Both the position numbers and the translations under genes were made by a program. Shown one piece after another: positions 39,671-50,966 of a DNA stretch of 64,000 bases; position 1 is the first letter of the stretch; each line of letters starts with the position of its first letter. Source of the stretch: Craterostigma plantagineum (taxonomy: Eukaryota; Streptophyta; Magnoliopsida; Lamiales; Linderniaceae); the NCBI GenBank assembly GCA_027422505.1, contig JAPQWV010000483.1:248001-312000 (forward strand), written 5' to 3'. The notes under the pieces were generated by a model. It made no database searches. It was not told the origin of the DNA and saw only the letters and a list, made by a program, of their open reading frames with translations.

Positions 39671-40651
39671 ATGATGAAGAAATCAAAGGATCCCTTTGAG
39701 ATTGCATTTGAAGAACAAGACGAATCTCCGCCAGAATCTCCCATTGGTCACGATGATAATGGACCGCAAACATCCGCTGGCCCAAGTACGTTCGTCGGTG
39801 GAGAGCCTGAGGAAAACACGAACATTCATAGCGTGGATCCTTCATCGTCCACTGCCTTAGGAGTCTCTACAGGGCCAATTTCCAAACCTAAAGAAGACGA
39901 AGATGAAGAGGAAGAAGAAAACGTGGACGTTCAGCTTGGAAAGCTCCGTGCTGGTGGCGGTGATCCTGACAAAACTGCTAAGATGCGGTGAGCCGATTAA
40001 GTAGCACCAATTTTCTGCGTAATGTTTTTTTCAGAGTATTTTGATGGGCATTGGTCTCTCTCTGAGCTTCAGCCTTGATTGAATTTGGTTTCTGAGATCA
40101 GCTCTTGTGTGGTTCCCTTTGCAGGGCGATCTTGGCCCATTTCACGGAGGAGCAGATGAGTAGGTACGAATCGTTTCGAAGATCGGGATTTCAGAAATCT
40201 AACATGAAAAGGGTAGGCACAGTGCTCGAGATTTCTGAACATCATGGTCAATCATAAAGCTTGTTCCAAAAAAAATAACTGGTTAAGATCTTATGTTCTT
40301 TTTGAATTGCAGCTCTTAACGAGCATAATTGGTAGTCCGAAAATATCTGCACCTATGAATATCGTGGTATCTGGGATTGCAAAGATGTTCGTTGGGGAGC
40401 TTATCGAAACAGGTGATACATCATTCTCAATGTGTACTATCTCTTTCATTTCCTGGTAAACTCCTAAGATTTGTTGGAAAAATATGTGTCTTGGTAAATA
40501 AAAGCTACCAAATATTATTGCAGCCAGGGTAGTAATGTCTGAGAGAAAAGACACGGGACCCGTCAGGCCATGCCACATCCGAGAAGCATATCGAAGAGTA
40601 AAACTCGAGGGCAAGATTCCAAAGAGGTCTGTCCCGAGGCTTTTCCGCTGA
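39671..40651 (+). CDS. TAF11: TFIID subunit TAF11
   Basis: Histone-fold subunit of the general transcription factor TFIID, pairing with TAF13. Four exons, 39671-39987, 40125-40212, 40313-40412 and 40524-40651, give 210 residues. The N-terminal half is acidic and low-complexity (EDEDEEEEENVDVQL). The conserved TAFII28 fold follows: LAHFTEEQMSRYESFRRSGF, LLTSIIGSPKISAPMNIVVS, GIAKMFVGELIETARVVMSE, then PVRPCHIREAYRRVKLEGKI. Length and intron layout fit Arabidopsis TAF11. A second ATG directly after the first could be the true start. Confidence 0.93.
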
Positions 40652-41000
40652 ACGTAATGGAAGTTTTCGCCATAACTCATCAAGCAAACATTTAAATCTT
40701 AGTGTTCTTGAAAACTTGTTCTCTCAATTGAAGGTGATATTTGGTCTTTGCATTTATAAGCATCTTAAAATGCACGGTGCTTGGAAGGTTTAATCTTTGT
40801 AATCAATCTTGCCCATGACTTGTTTAAATATAACTAGTAGTATCTTATTCTGTATACTTGGCAAAGAAATACTTACATTTGTTACGAGGACCGACGCGAT
40901 GATGCCCTAGTAAAAACATACTAGAAAGAAATGATTTCATTAATGCACAATGGAAATGGCACTTAATCTAAACAAAACGAACAATAGCACTGCTATTTAT
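40652..41000. other. Convergent 3' region TAF11/GDPD
   Basis: No coding feature; probable 3' UTRs of both convergent genes. Confidence 0.5.
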
Positions 41001-43507
41001 TTATGTACGCTTGTACTTGTCAATCAATGCAACAATCTTATCGAGGAGTTTCAATGCGTTTTCTTCTCCACCAGAAAACGGTGAAGTCCATTGCTGATAT
41101 TGATGAAGGCTGCCTGTGAAATCTGTAAATAGCCCATCGACTTTAATCTTGTTTAGCCAGTAATCGTATTCGTTGTACGGATCTTGACTGAAGTTGAAGT
41201 GTACGTATTGATTCTCATTACGGAATGTGTATGGATGAACCTGATTTGTTAGCATGGGCAAGGATTACGTGGAAAAAAAAAACATGAATAGAAAATTTGG
41301 CAATTGAGATGGAACTTGATAGGCAATAATACAAATGGTACCTGAAGGTTATGTGCGTGTGCTCTAGCTACAAGATCTGTAGGTGTTATCAGATAATTGT
41401 TGGAAGCAATAACACAAGTATCCTTCCACGGTCCAATTCCAACAACATACTCCTTGATGTAGTCGAGATACTTGTCTGAGGTGATCTCTGCGTACGACTG
41501 ATAAGAGACAAATATTAGTTGGCATGATATTCCCAGGCCTTGGAATGAGTTGTACAAGGGCAAGAAAAACAAGATTATCATCCTCAAGGCTCAGACTTCG
41601 GTCATAATGAACGAATTGTACGTAAAACCATGTAAGTATTAAGACAAGGGGAGATTGTAATAACCACCTGATTTGTATCCTGAGTAGGGATATCGCCATC
41701 GTCTATCAAGAATATCTTGGGCAGGTCAGTGAGGTTAGATACGTAGGTAAGCGATGTTGGTGCAAAGGACTGTATGAAAACAGGTTGCTTGAGCCACTGC
41801 TTTGACAAATAAGAACCTCCATATCCGTATTTTATCAAGGTCTCGACAAACTTGTCCTCGAATCTCTTACCGCCTGGCCATTTTACCTGTCAATACAAGG
41901 CAGTCATGCATTTTTTCAGCTGAATAATCTTTTCATTTTTCAGGCAATGTTATAAGTATATGCAGCTTACCACTGCATTGAGATGTTTTGTGAAGAGGAT
42001 GAAGAGGTTGCAAGAGACTCACATGCTGATTGATGAATACAGGATTCTTTATCTCTGGATATATTCCAACAACTCGAGGAGCATCCAATGCAATGGAGAT
42101 GAACTCTTCGAATGTGATGATGGAAAATCTCCCTGCAAAACAGATCAGAAAACATTAGACTCGACATGAATTATCCTACTTTCTTATAGTTCATTTGCAG
42201 TTTAGAGAAAATAGCCACGAGAAGAACCATTTAAGTCAGTGACTGACCATTATATTGCTGATCCCGGAAAGAGTATCTCTGCTTTACTCTCAATGACTTC
42301 AACTCCTCTAACGTGAAATCAACTGTCAGCAGAAAATAACAGAAAAGGAAGTTACTTTGAAATCTGAGCATCATCAAATTTACCTGGCAATCTACGAGGT
42401 AGAACGACCGAACTGATGTGGCTGACTAACACGAAAATGGAAGAACAAATAATGACCCATCAATAATTAGTAATTTACCAAGAAAGTGGCCTGTGATGTT
42501 ATCTCCTTGAACCTCATAGGTTCTCTTTCGATCAGAAAACTGCTTGTGATCGGCAATGTCAGTTGTCTCATCGAGTGTTACGTCATGGAAGCATATAAGA
42601 ACACCATCCTTCGTAGCTAGAATATCAGTCTCTATAAAATCAGCACCTTCTTCAATGGCTCTCTGCATGTTGGTATCTTATATAAAATAAATATGAAAAA
42701 GATAATACAGAAATGAATAAGTTTACTGCCAGTGTAACTATATTTTTAAGCATGAATGAGCACTCAGTGTGGAAGAGAATTGTGGCGCTCAAATGACAAG
42801 TGATACAACTTTAAGGCCTGAAAATTGACGATTGTGTGGTAAATGTAAACATACCATATACGCCTCTGCAGTTTCTTCAGGAAGTTCGCCGTTTGAACCT
42901 CTATGTGCAATATTATATGGACGAAATGTTTGTAAAGGCCGTTTGTTTCTATCATTTCTTCTGCTGGGGAGTGGATATAAAACTCTAGCAGAAGATTCAA
43001 CAAAAAGTAGGAGAAACAAGAGAGCCACAAAACCTAAAACGTAGGCAAAGAGAAAGAAAAACATTAGTTGAGCACCACATATCATGAGATGACAGTATCA
43101 CAAGTCAGACAATGCAGCATAACTCGCGGTGATCGGGCTATCTGATAGAGAAACTTCAATCCAAAGCTCAGTGTAAATGGAATGCCCAATTATTTCTACA
43201 TCGTGATGGCCACAAACAACGAGGACAAAAAAAGTACAACTGATCTTTATTGTTCAAGCACTCTCAGCACGAATGAAGATCTTACGAAAAAGTAATCAAC
43301 CAATCTATGCTGGCGAAATAAAATCGAAATTGAGAAAAACTAATAGAACAAACACAAAATCCAGATAAAACCCAGCTCAACCACAATCAAACAGACACTA
43401 GGCAACGCACATTCTCGTAATACACATACGACGTTACGTCAGCATCACAACTATCGATGAAATTAAAAACACTGCAAATCTTAGCTACACTTACGATTGG
43501 AAGCCAT
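41001..43507 (-). CDS. Secreted glycerophosphodiester phosphodiesterase (GDPD5/6-like)
   Basis: Splits glycerophosphodiesters into glycerol-3-phosphate and an alcohol, important when phosphate is scarce. Eight exons: 43495-43507 (only 13 bases), 42855-43033, 42479-42662, 42248-42322, 42023-42132, 41668-41886, 41342-41497 and 41001-41240, giving 391 residues. A signal peptide covers about residues 1-21 (FVALLFLLLFVESSA). GDPD catalytic motifs are HRGSNGELPEETAEAY from His48, FIETDI with the metal-binding Glu and Asp, and ICFHDVTLDETTD. The plant type with one GDPD domain and a C-terminal LFTDFTGSLHQY block is clear. I excluded an exon-like stretch at 42364-42429 because skipping it gives the conserved GHFLVDFTLEELKSLRVKQR. 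Confidence 0.9.
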
Positions 43508-44095
43508 TGGTGCTGATCAGGTGAATCCGAGGTTTTCTTTTTTCCTAGCGTTGTTCAAACAACACCAGATATTTTTCAATCCGAAGCGAACATCAGAATG
43601 ATTTTATGCAACAGTAAATCGGCGCTTTTTATAGCGTCACTGTGGATGTGCAAGGGAATATGGAATATTCTGTTAAATCCAATTGCTCGGCAAATGTTTA
43701 GAACAATATAAACTCAATAATTAGGAATTATTAGCTCAGCATATTCTGTTATTCGAACTGATCTAAGCATAAGCCAATCCGAAAAACTTAATCGTTACGT
43801 TGACTTCTGAGATTAGGATGTTGTCATCAATAATTGGCCAATGCATTTATACTTTGTTCTGTCACTTGTCATTAGAGGATAGGACCAGACTTAGAATTTC
43901 AAGATATATATTTTATAGGGAAAACAATCAGATATTCCAAACATTTCACTCTCAAAACAAATAAAGCAAACTAGAGTTCAAACAGGCCCAGTGAATCGAA
44001 TAGAACGGATGCAAAGAATCCTGTTTTTTATGAACTACTAAGCTAAAACAGAAACATAAGTAAGCAGCAAATGATCACAGTAAGTAATTATTTTC

Positions 44096-45087
44096 TCAAA
44101 CAGCCATCATATCTCCAAACTGACGCATTAAGATGATGGAGCCAGCAAAGAGTCCGACGGCACGGAGCAGCTTCTGCATCAAGAGAGCGCGTTTAGTTAG
44201 AATTACCAAATCAAGAAAGGAATCAGCTATAAGTAACTAAAACACGATGCGATATGAGTGGTAAGAAAAGGACAGACAAGAAATCAGCAAGCTATATGAT
44301 TAAGCCATAAAATGATGAAGAAAGTCATTCATTAAACACAATAGTAGATGTGTAAAATGGAAGCAATTTGCAGCAAAGCCAAGTAACGTAAGGCTATGGC
44401 TGAAAAAGAAAGATGATTAGTTGCTAATGGTCCGAGTCAAGAGGAATAATGCATACAACAAAAGCTGCTAGTCAACTGATGGAACTTCCTTTTGCAAACA
44501 CAATGAATGCATTTCTGCTACTTTGAGAAGTTCTTTTTTTTTTTTTTTTGCTCGTAGCTAAACATACATTTCTCAGCCCAGAGGCTGAGAGTGAAGATAG
44601 CCAGTAATCATCTCCAATAACTAACTGCTCCGCCTAGAATTCTTTAAATCGCAGCACAAGATGATCGAAGATAATGCAAGAAACATACAGACCGAATTCT
44701 AGGTGACTGTTCAAAGCTAATGCAATCACGAATCCTAATACAAATCAAATGGTTAGCTAGAGACTGTTAAACAGAAGTGCTTTTCAGCTTTCACGCACTT
44801 TGGTCCTAAATTATGCAAATAGTGTTCGAAATCCCAATTCCGTTCACCAGTTGGAAAAAAACCGAAAAAAGGGGAAAGAAACATCAGATAAACAAATCTA
44901 AGAAGCTTCTAACGATAATTGATAGAAGATATTACCGATATCGAATACTTGATAGGCGATGATAATCGAAACAAGAGGAAAAGCAACAGGGATCTCATAC
45001 CATGTTGCTATCCCATTTCTCGGGATTGTGGACTTGCGAATGCCAAAAGGCTTTGATCTTCTCAGCAGAAACTACTTTATCCGCCAT
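44096..45087 (-). CDS. TOM5: Mitochondrial import receptor subunit TOM5, copy 1
   Basis: Small tail-anchored subunit of the TOM translocase in the mitochondrial outer membrane. Two exons, 45001-45087 and 44096-44173, with an 827-bp intron, give 54 residues, the exact length of Arabidopsis TOM5. Exon 1 encodes MADKVVSAEKIKAFWHSQVH and ends NPEKWDSNM; exon 2 encodes KLLRAVGLFAGSIILMRQFG and ends DMMAV, with the single membrane helix. The gene is too small for ordinary ORF calling. It lies inside unit A of the tandem duplication; a second, altered copy is at 45997-47025. Confidence 0.88.
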
Positions 45088-45133
45088 TCTCTTCCTTTCA
45101 AGAAAATTAGATCGTGCTCTACTTTAGAGGGGT

Positions 45134-45200
45134 TAGGGTTTTGCGTTTGTGTGGAAGTGGAGGAAGAATCGCCAACTAGCCCCAATAACACCATTGGGCC
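45134..45200 (-). promoter_or_regulatory. Telo-box and site II motifs upstream of TOM5 copy 1
   Basis: TTAGGGTTT (telo-box on the other strand) lies about 45 bp upstream of the ATG, and TGGGCC near 45194 about 105 bp upstream. The same pair is kept in the second copy (near 47079 and 47130). This combination is typical of genes for translation and mitochondrial biogenesis. Confidence 0.5.
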
Positions 45201-45996
45201 TTTTAAATAACATACGACTACTTAATTTGTAAGTACGATTTTGACTCGAAGGAACGGTTGAGATTAGTTTTAATCCAACGGCTGACGGTTGTTTCACGAT
45301 GCCCTTACAACTTTTGGGTTTTTTTTTTTAACTTTTCTTTGCCACCATTGACTAAGAATGAAATCTGACGATCATCATCAACTATTTGATTTCCAAATCA
45401 TCAAGAAACTAAGAACATACTACTATGCAGAGTATGCAATAGTACAACCTAACCTAGCCCAAAACAAACGAACAAGAAAAAGAAACAATTCCAAGAAACA
45501 CACAAATGCTAACTACTAAAATCACATACACTGAGATCGATTTAAGGTTGTCGATTCTCAAGCAGATCCTATGCTGTAAGTCGTCGCTTTTTATAGTGTC
45601 ACTGTGGATGTGCAGGGGATGGAGTATTCTTAATATCGAATTGCTCGGCAAATGTTGAACAAATAACAATATAAACTCAATAATTAGGAAACATTAGTTC
45701 AGCATATTCTGTTATTCGAATTGATCTAAGCATAAGCCAATCCGAAAAACTTAATCGTTACGTTGACTTTGACTTCTGGTATTGGGACGGTGTCATGGCC
45801 AATGAATTTATACTTTGTTCTGTCACGTGTCTTGTCATCATAGGATAGGATCAGATTTAGAATTTCAAGATATATATTTTAAGCCGAAGATCAGATATTC
45901 CTAACATTTCACTCTCAAAACAAATAAAGCAAAAAAGAGTTCAAACAGGCCCAGAGAATCGAATATAACGGATGCAAACTGTTTTTTTGTACTTAG

Positions 45997-47025
45997 CTAA
46001 AGCAGATACATAAGTAAGCAGCAAATGATCACAGTAAGTAAGATGAGTAAGATGATGAAGCCAGCAAAGAGTCCGGCGGCACGGAGCAGCTTCTGCATTA
46101 AGAGAGAGCATTTAGTTAGAATTACCAAATAAAGGAATCAGCTATAAGTAACTGAACATGATGTGATATATGAGTGGTAAGAAAAGGACAGACAAGAAAT
46201 CAGCAAGCTATATGATTAAGCCATAAAATGATAAAGAAACTCATTCATTCAACACAATAGTGGTAAAATGGAAGCCATTTGCAGCAAAGCCAAGTAACGC
46301 AAGGCTATGGCTGAAAGCTTGGGCTTTCTGAGGCTGACTGAAAGAAAGATGATTAGTTGCTAATGGTCTGAGTCAAGAGGAATAATGCATACAACAAAAA
46401 CTGCTAGTCAACACAATGAATGCATTTCTGCTACTTTGAGAAGTTCTAAGTTTTTAAACTCGTAGCTAAACAAACATTTCTCAGCCCAGAGGCTGAGAGT
46501 GAAGATAGCCAGTAATCCTCTCCAATAAATAACTGCTCCGCCTCGAATTCTTTAAATCACAGGATAACCCATTTGAAAGTTTTGTTAGCTCAGCACAAGA
46601 TGATCCAAAGCTAATGCAAGAGAACTACAGACCGAATTCTAGGTTACTGTTCAAAGCTAATGCAATCACGAATTCTTAATACAAATCCATCTGTTAGCGA
46701 CTGTTCAACAGAAGTGCTTTTCAGCTTTCACGGCAAGGCACTTAGTTCCTAAATCATGCAAATAGTGTCGAAATCCGAATTCCGTTCACCACTTGGAAGA
46801 AAACCGAAAAAGAGGGGAACATCAGATAAACAAATCTGAGAAGCTTCTAACAATAATTGATAGAAGATATTACCGATATCGAATACTTGATAGGCGATGA
46901 TAATCGAAACAAGAGGAAAAGTAACAGGGATCTCATACCATGTTGCTATCCCATTTCTCGGGATTGTGGACTTGCGAAAGCCAAAAGGCTTTGATCTTCT
47001 CAGCAGAAACTACCTTATCCGCCAT
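45997..47025 (-). pseudogene. TOM5 copy 2 with altered C terminus
   Basis: Exon 1 (46939-47025) is nearly identical to copy 1 (His to Leu at residue 16), and the splice borders are kept. In exon 2 (45997-46092 by frame) the sequence follows copy 1 through KLLRAAGLFAGFIIL, then about 30 bp coding for the conserved RQFGDMMAV tail is missing. The frame runs on into former 3' UTR as LILLTVIICCLLMYLL. The result would be a 60-residue protein with an extended hydrophobic tail. It may be a decaying duplicate or may still insert in a membrane; expression is unknown. Confidence 0.75.
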
Positions 47026-47490
47026 TCTCTTCCTTTCCCGCAAGAAAATTAGATCGTGCTCTGCTCTAGGGGTTAGGGTTTATGTGTTTGTGTGGATGAA
47101 GATCGCCAAATAGCCCCAGTAACATCATTGGGCCTTTTAAATCGCTTTCTGTAACGATTTATGACTCGAACGAACGGTTGAGATTACCTTTAGCTACAAC
47201 TTACTTCCTACCAGCTCCAGAGCATGAAGGACCTGTTGGATCACGCAACAAATGCTGTGTCTATCGATGGAACAGCCACTTCCCAACAAAATGATAAAGG
47301 TACATCTATCTGCCTCTCTTTTAACATGCCAGACTTCACAGGATCAAAGGTATGGCTGTTAGACACAGGTGCCACTGGGCATGTCCGCGGAAATCCTAGT
47401 TCACTTTATGATCTGCATAAAGATTGAGGAATCAGAGATTATATTACCAGATCATACGGTCATAAAGGTAAATGAGGCAGGGAGTTTTAG

Positions 47491-47959
47491 TAGATTTCTT
47501 AAGCCCGCCGGCCCGTAGCCCGCCAAAGCCCGCCCACTGGCGGGGCGGGCGAGCCTGCCAACCGGCGGGCTTAAGAAATCTAGGCCCGCGCCCACCCACC
47601 GGCGGGATTAGCCCGCATAAATTAAAAAAAATAAAAAAAACCTGAAAATAAAAAAAATAAATAAAAAAAATATATTTAATATTTTTTAACTTCAGAATAT
47701 ATTAATTAATTTATCTTTTAATTTTATAAATTATAAAATCTTACCAAAAAATATAAAAAATTATATAATTTAGATAAAAAATTATATAATCTATATATAA
47801 ATATATATATATATATTTATCAATTAATATATTATTTATTATTGGCGCGCCAGCCCGCGGGGCGGGCTTTGCCTGAAAAATCAGAGCCCTCCCCGCCCTT
47901 TTGGCGGGGCAGGGCGGGGCGGGCCGGCCCGCGGGCCGCAGGTAATATTGCCGGCTTTA
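47491..47959. mobile_element. GC-armed hAT-like MITE nested in the Copia element
   Basis: An exact 8-bp duplication AGTTTTAG flanks it (47483-47490 and 47960-47967), as for hAT elements. Both arms are built of GGCGGGC/GCCCGCC-type short repeats in opposite orientation, and the 230-bp centre is almost pure A/T. The end repeats are poor. It separates the protease from the pre-integrase part of the Copia element. Confidence 0.75.
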
Positions 47960-50226
47960 AGTTTTAGGCTTAATGACAAAATAATTTGACTGATATACTC
48001 TGTGTTCCCAGTTTTCATTTTAATCTGATTTCAGTCAGTTACCTAGCTTGTTGTAATCATTATACCTTCAGTTTCCATGCTGATGGATTTGTCATACAAG
48101 ACATTCCCAGCTAATGATTAGCAGGGGTAGACAAGTGACTGGGCTTTACATCATTGAAGCTAGCCATCTGCCAAGATTTTCTGCTAGAGAAAATAATTCT
48201 GTGTTTTTGAATAAAATGTATGCTGATTTGTGGCATAAAAGACTTGGTCACCCCTCAAATAAAGTGTTAGAATTGCTGAAGGGTTCAATTAAGACACGTT
48301 GGACAGTCCTTAGATTCTTTTTGTAAAATCTGTCCCACAGCTAAACAAAAGAGATGTTCATTTCCAAACTAGAATAAAACAACATGTTCACCTTTTGATC
48401 TCAGACACTGTGACACGTCGGGACCTTTTCATGTTGAATCACACCTAGGACATAGATACTTTGTCACTATAGTAGATGATCATTCAAGATTTACATGGAT
48501 ATTCATGATAAAGCTAAAGTCTGAGGTTCATTCTGTGCTAGTTTACTTTCTGAATTTAGTTGATACTTAGTTTAAGAGCAGAGTGAAAACCATTAGATCA
48601 GATAATGCTAGAGAGTTTAACATACTTGATTTGTACAGGAGTTTAAAGTCATCGACAATGTAACTTCAGGAAATGAACCTGGAAGCATTGCACAAGCAGC
48701 GAGAGATGAAAGGTGGATGGCTGCTATGAAGGAAGAATTGAGAGTACTTGAAGAAAATGGAACTTGGTCACTCATGCCTTTACCAGAAGGGAAAAGGGCC
48801 GTTGGTAGCAGATGGGTCTACAAGTTGAAACTAGACTCAGATGGTCAAATAGATAAGCATAAAAGTTCGACTCGTGGCAAAGGGGTATAACCAACGTGAA
48901 GGAGTAGACTACACAGATACCTTTGCTCTTGTTGCAAAGCCAAACACAATAAAAATTATATTTGCACTGGCAGCAAAACTGAAGTGGAACGTAGTCCAAT
49001 TAGATGTCAACATTGCATTCTTGAAAGGGGACTTGATGGAAGAGGTCTACATGGAGGTTCCACAGGGCTTTTACACTGAGATTAGCAAGTCTGGAATGGG
49101 AAAAATGGTCTGCAAACTTCGCAAGTCTATATATGGGCTGAAACAAGCCTCGAGGCAATGAAACAAGAAGTTTTCAGAGGCAGTGAGAGAGTTTGGTTTC
49201 TTGCAAACGCAGGCAGACCATACTCTGTCTTGAAGGGAAAAGAGGATCAGATGCTTGTTCTCCTCGTGTATGTTGATGACATTATCCTGGCTGGTCCCTC
49301 ACTTGCCACAATCCAGCAGGGCAAAGACTTCCTACACTCATGTTTAAAGATCAAGGACTTGGGGGATTTGAAGTTTTTCATTGGTGTAGAGGTTGACAGG
49401 AGCAGTGATGGGATCCTTATTACTCAGAGGCAGTATGCACTGCAATTACTTGAAGAGACTGGGTACATCTGCTCAAAGCCACTCACAACGCCCATTAATC
49501 CAAGCGAGAAAATGACAGCTACTGATGTGGAGCCTTTAACTGATCCATTTCAGTATAGGAGGCTAGTTGGAAGGCTACTTTACTTAACTTTCACCAGGCC
49601 GGATATTTCTTTCGATGTTCACAAGCTTAGCCAATACATGGCTGCACCTAGGACATCACATTTGAAGGCAGCTCATCATTTGGTCCGGTATTTGAAGGGA
49701 TCACTGGACAGGGCATTTTTCGGTTAGCCACAAAAGACCTTGACCTAATGGCATACTCAGATGCGGACTGGGGTGCGTGTAAAGATACTAGAAAGTTCGT
49801 TACGGGGTATTGTACATTCCTAGGAGACACCTTAGTTACCTGGAAGGCCAAGAAACAAGCTACGTTATCTAGATCTTCAACAGAGGCCGAGTACAGGGCA
49901 CTACAGCTGTGGTGGCCGAAGTTTTATGGATAAAGCATCTACTTGAGGAGTTAAATATTGCAGTCAATCGACCACCACCTGTGTACTGTGATAATGTGTC
50001 AACCCTGAAGCTAGCTTCCAATCCAAAATTTTACGAGCGAAGCATATTGAAATAGACTGCCATTTTATCCGCACCCATGTCTCAGAAGGCACGATCAAGT
50101 TGCTGCCCATTCGGCCAGAATATCAGCTAGTTGATATGTTTACCAAGCCACTCACAAGCCTGCGCTTCCTCATTTCCTTGTCTAAGATGTCTGTAGTGAA
50201 TCCCTACCGTCCATCTTGCGGGGGGC

Positions 50227-50659
50227 TGTTAAAATCCACATGTTCATTCAAGGATAATTTGCTGGATTCTGATCAGAGAAATGAAGGTGATGACTGATGC
50301 TGATGATCATGTTTTAAATACTGGCTGAAGGCGCATGATAGAAGAAAACGTTACAGCGTTTTTTAAAGCAAGCGTTCTTTAGCCAGTCTACTCAGCAGAT
50401 TTAAAATATCGCGCGAAGTTCTTCATATAACACGTGATAAGTAACATCTACTGTGTGAAGATGTGTGTTCTTGAGCTGAGCGACGATAGGAGCAAGATTG
50501 AGCGATTAGGGTTCATCTTGTAAATCTCAGTCTACTTAGTCGATCGATTCTGTATTGGCCTATGAGCCGAAGCTTCATCAGTAAAATCACAATTCATCCG
50601 TGGATGTAGGATTTAATTCATAAATCCGAACCACGTTAAATCTCTCTTCACAATTCTCA
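50227..50659 (+). repeat. 3' LTR of the Copia remnant
   Basis: Begins TGTTAAAATC right after the purine tract. The right end is uncertain, about 50659 (TTCTCA). A copy at the 5' side was not found, so the element cannot be dated by LTR comparison. Confidence 0.55.
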
Positions 50660-50966
50660 CGATTTTCTTACTTGAATCCAACCGCTGACGGTTGTTTCAC
50701 GATGCCCTTACAACTTTTCGCCTTTTTCTTTTTAACTTTTCTTTTGCCACCATTTGACTAAGAATGAAATCAGACGATCATTATCAACTATTCGGTTTCC
50801 AAATCATCAAGAAACTAAGAACATACTACTATGCAGAGTATGCAATACTACAACCTAACCTAGTCCAAACCAAACGAACAAGAAAAAGAAACAACCTAAG
50901 GAAAAGAAACACACAAATGCTAACAACTAATCACACACACTGAGATCGATTTAAGGTCGTCGATTC

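Larger units (their letters stand above)
43606..45570. repeat. Tandem segmental duplication, unit A (contains TOM5 copy 1)
   Basis: About 1,965 bp that recurs, with small differences, from 45571 onward. Unit A starts in the GDPD upstream region (GCGCTTTTTATAGCGTCACT) and ends with the last codons and 3' UTR of a tetraspanin gene (GATTCTCAAGCAGATCCT at its right edge, also found at the tetraspanin stop near 50979). The unit thus runs from GDPD promoter to tetraspanin tail. Confidence 0.9.
47188..50667 (+). mobile_element. Degenerate, 5'-truncated Ty1/Copia retrotransposon
   Basis: Order of remnants: protease (WLLDTGATGHVRG at 47358-47396), GAG-pre-integrase (LWHKRLGHPS near 48218), integrase core pieces (TIVDDHSRFTWIF, TIRSDNAREF), reverse transcriptase ([38 protein letters not shown]), RNase H (YSDADWGACKDTRK) and the end FTKPLTSLRF. 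This order is Copia. Stops and frameshifts break every domain (for example near 48888 and 49158), and the integrase C-terminal part is deleted before 48660. A polypurine tract GCGGGGGGC at 50218-50226 precedes a 3' LTR that starts TGTTAAAATC. No 5' LTR or gag is found. TTAC flanks the insert (47184-47187, 50668-50671). Confidence 0.88.

Noticed and set aside
42364..42429. Exon-like segment with GT/AG borders in the GDPD gene
   Set aside because: Skipping it keeps the frame and restores the conserved VDFTLEELKSLRV block.
47488..47960. GC-rich block first read as a CpG island or rRNA-like piece
   Set aside because: Target duplication and inverted short repeats show a transposon; no rRNA features.
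48114..50300. Separate host genes for integrase or reverse transcriptase fragments
   Set aside because: Order and motifs are one Copia pol, broken by stops and frameshifts.
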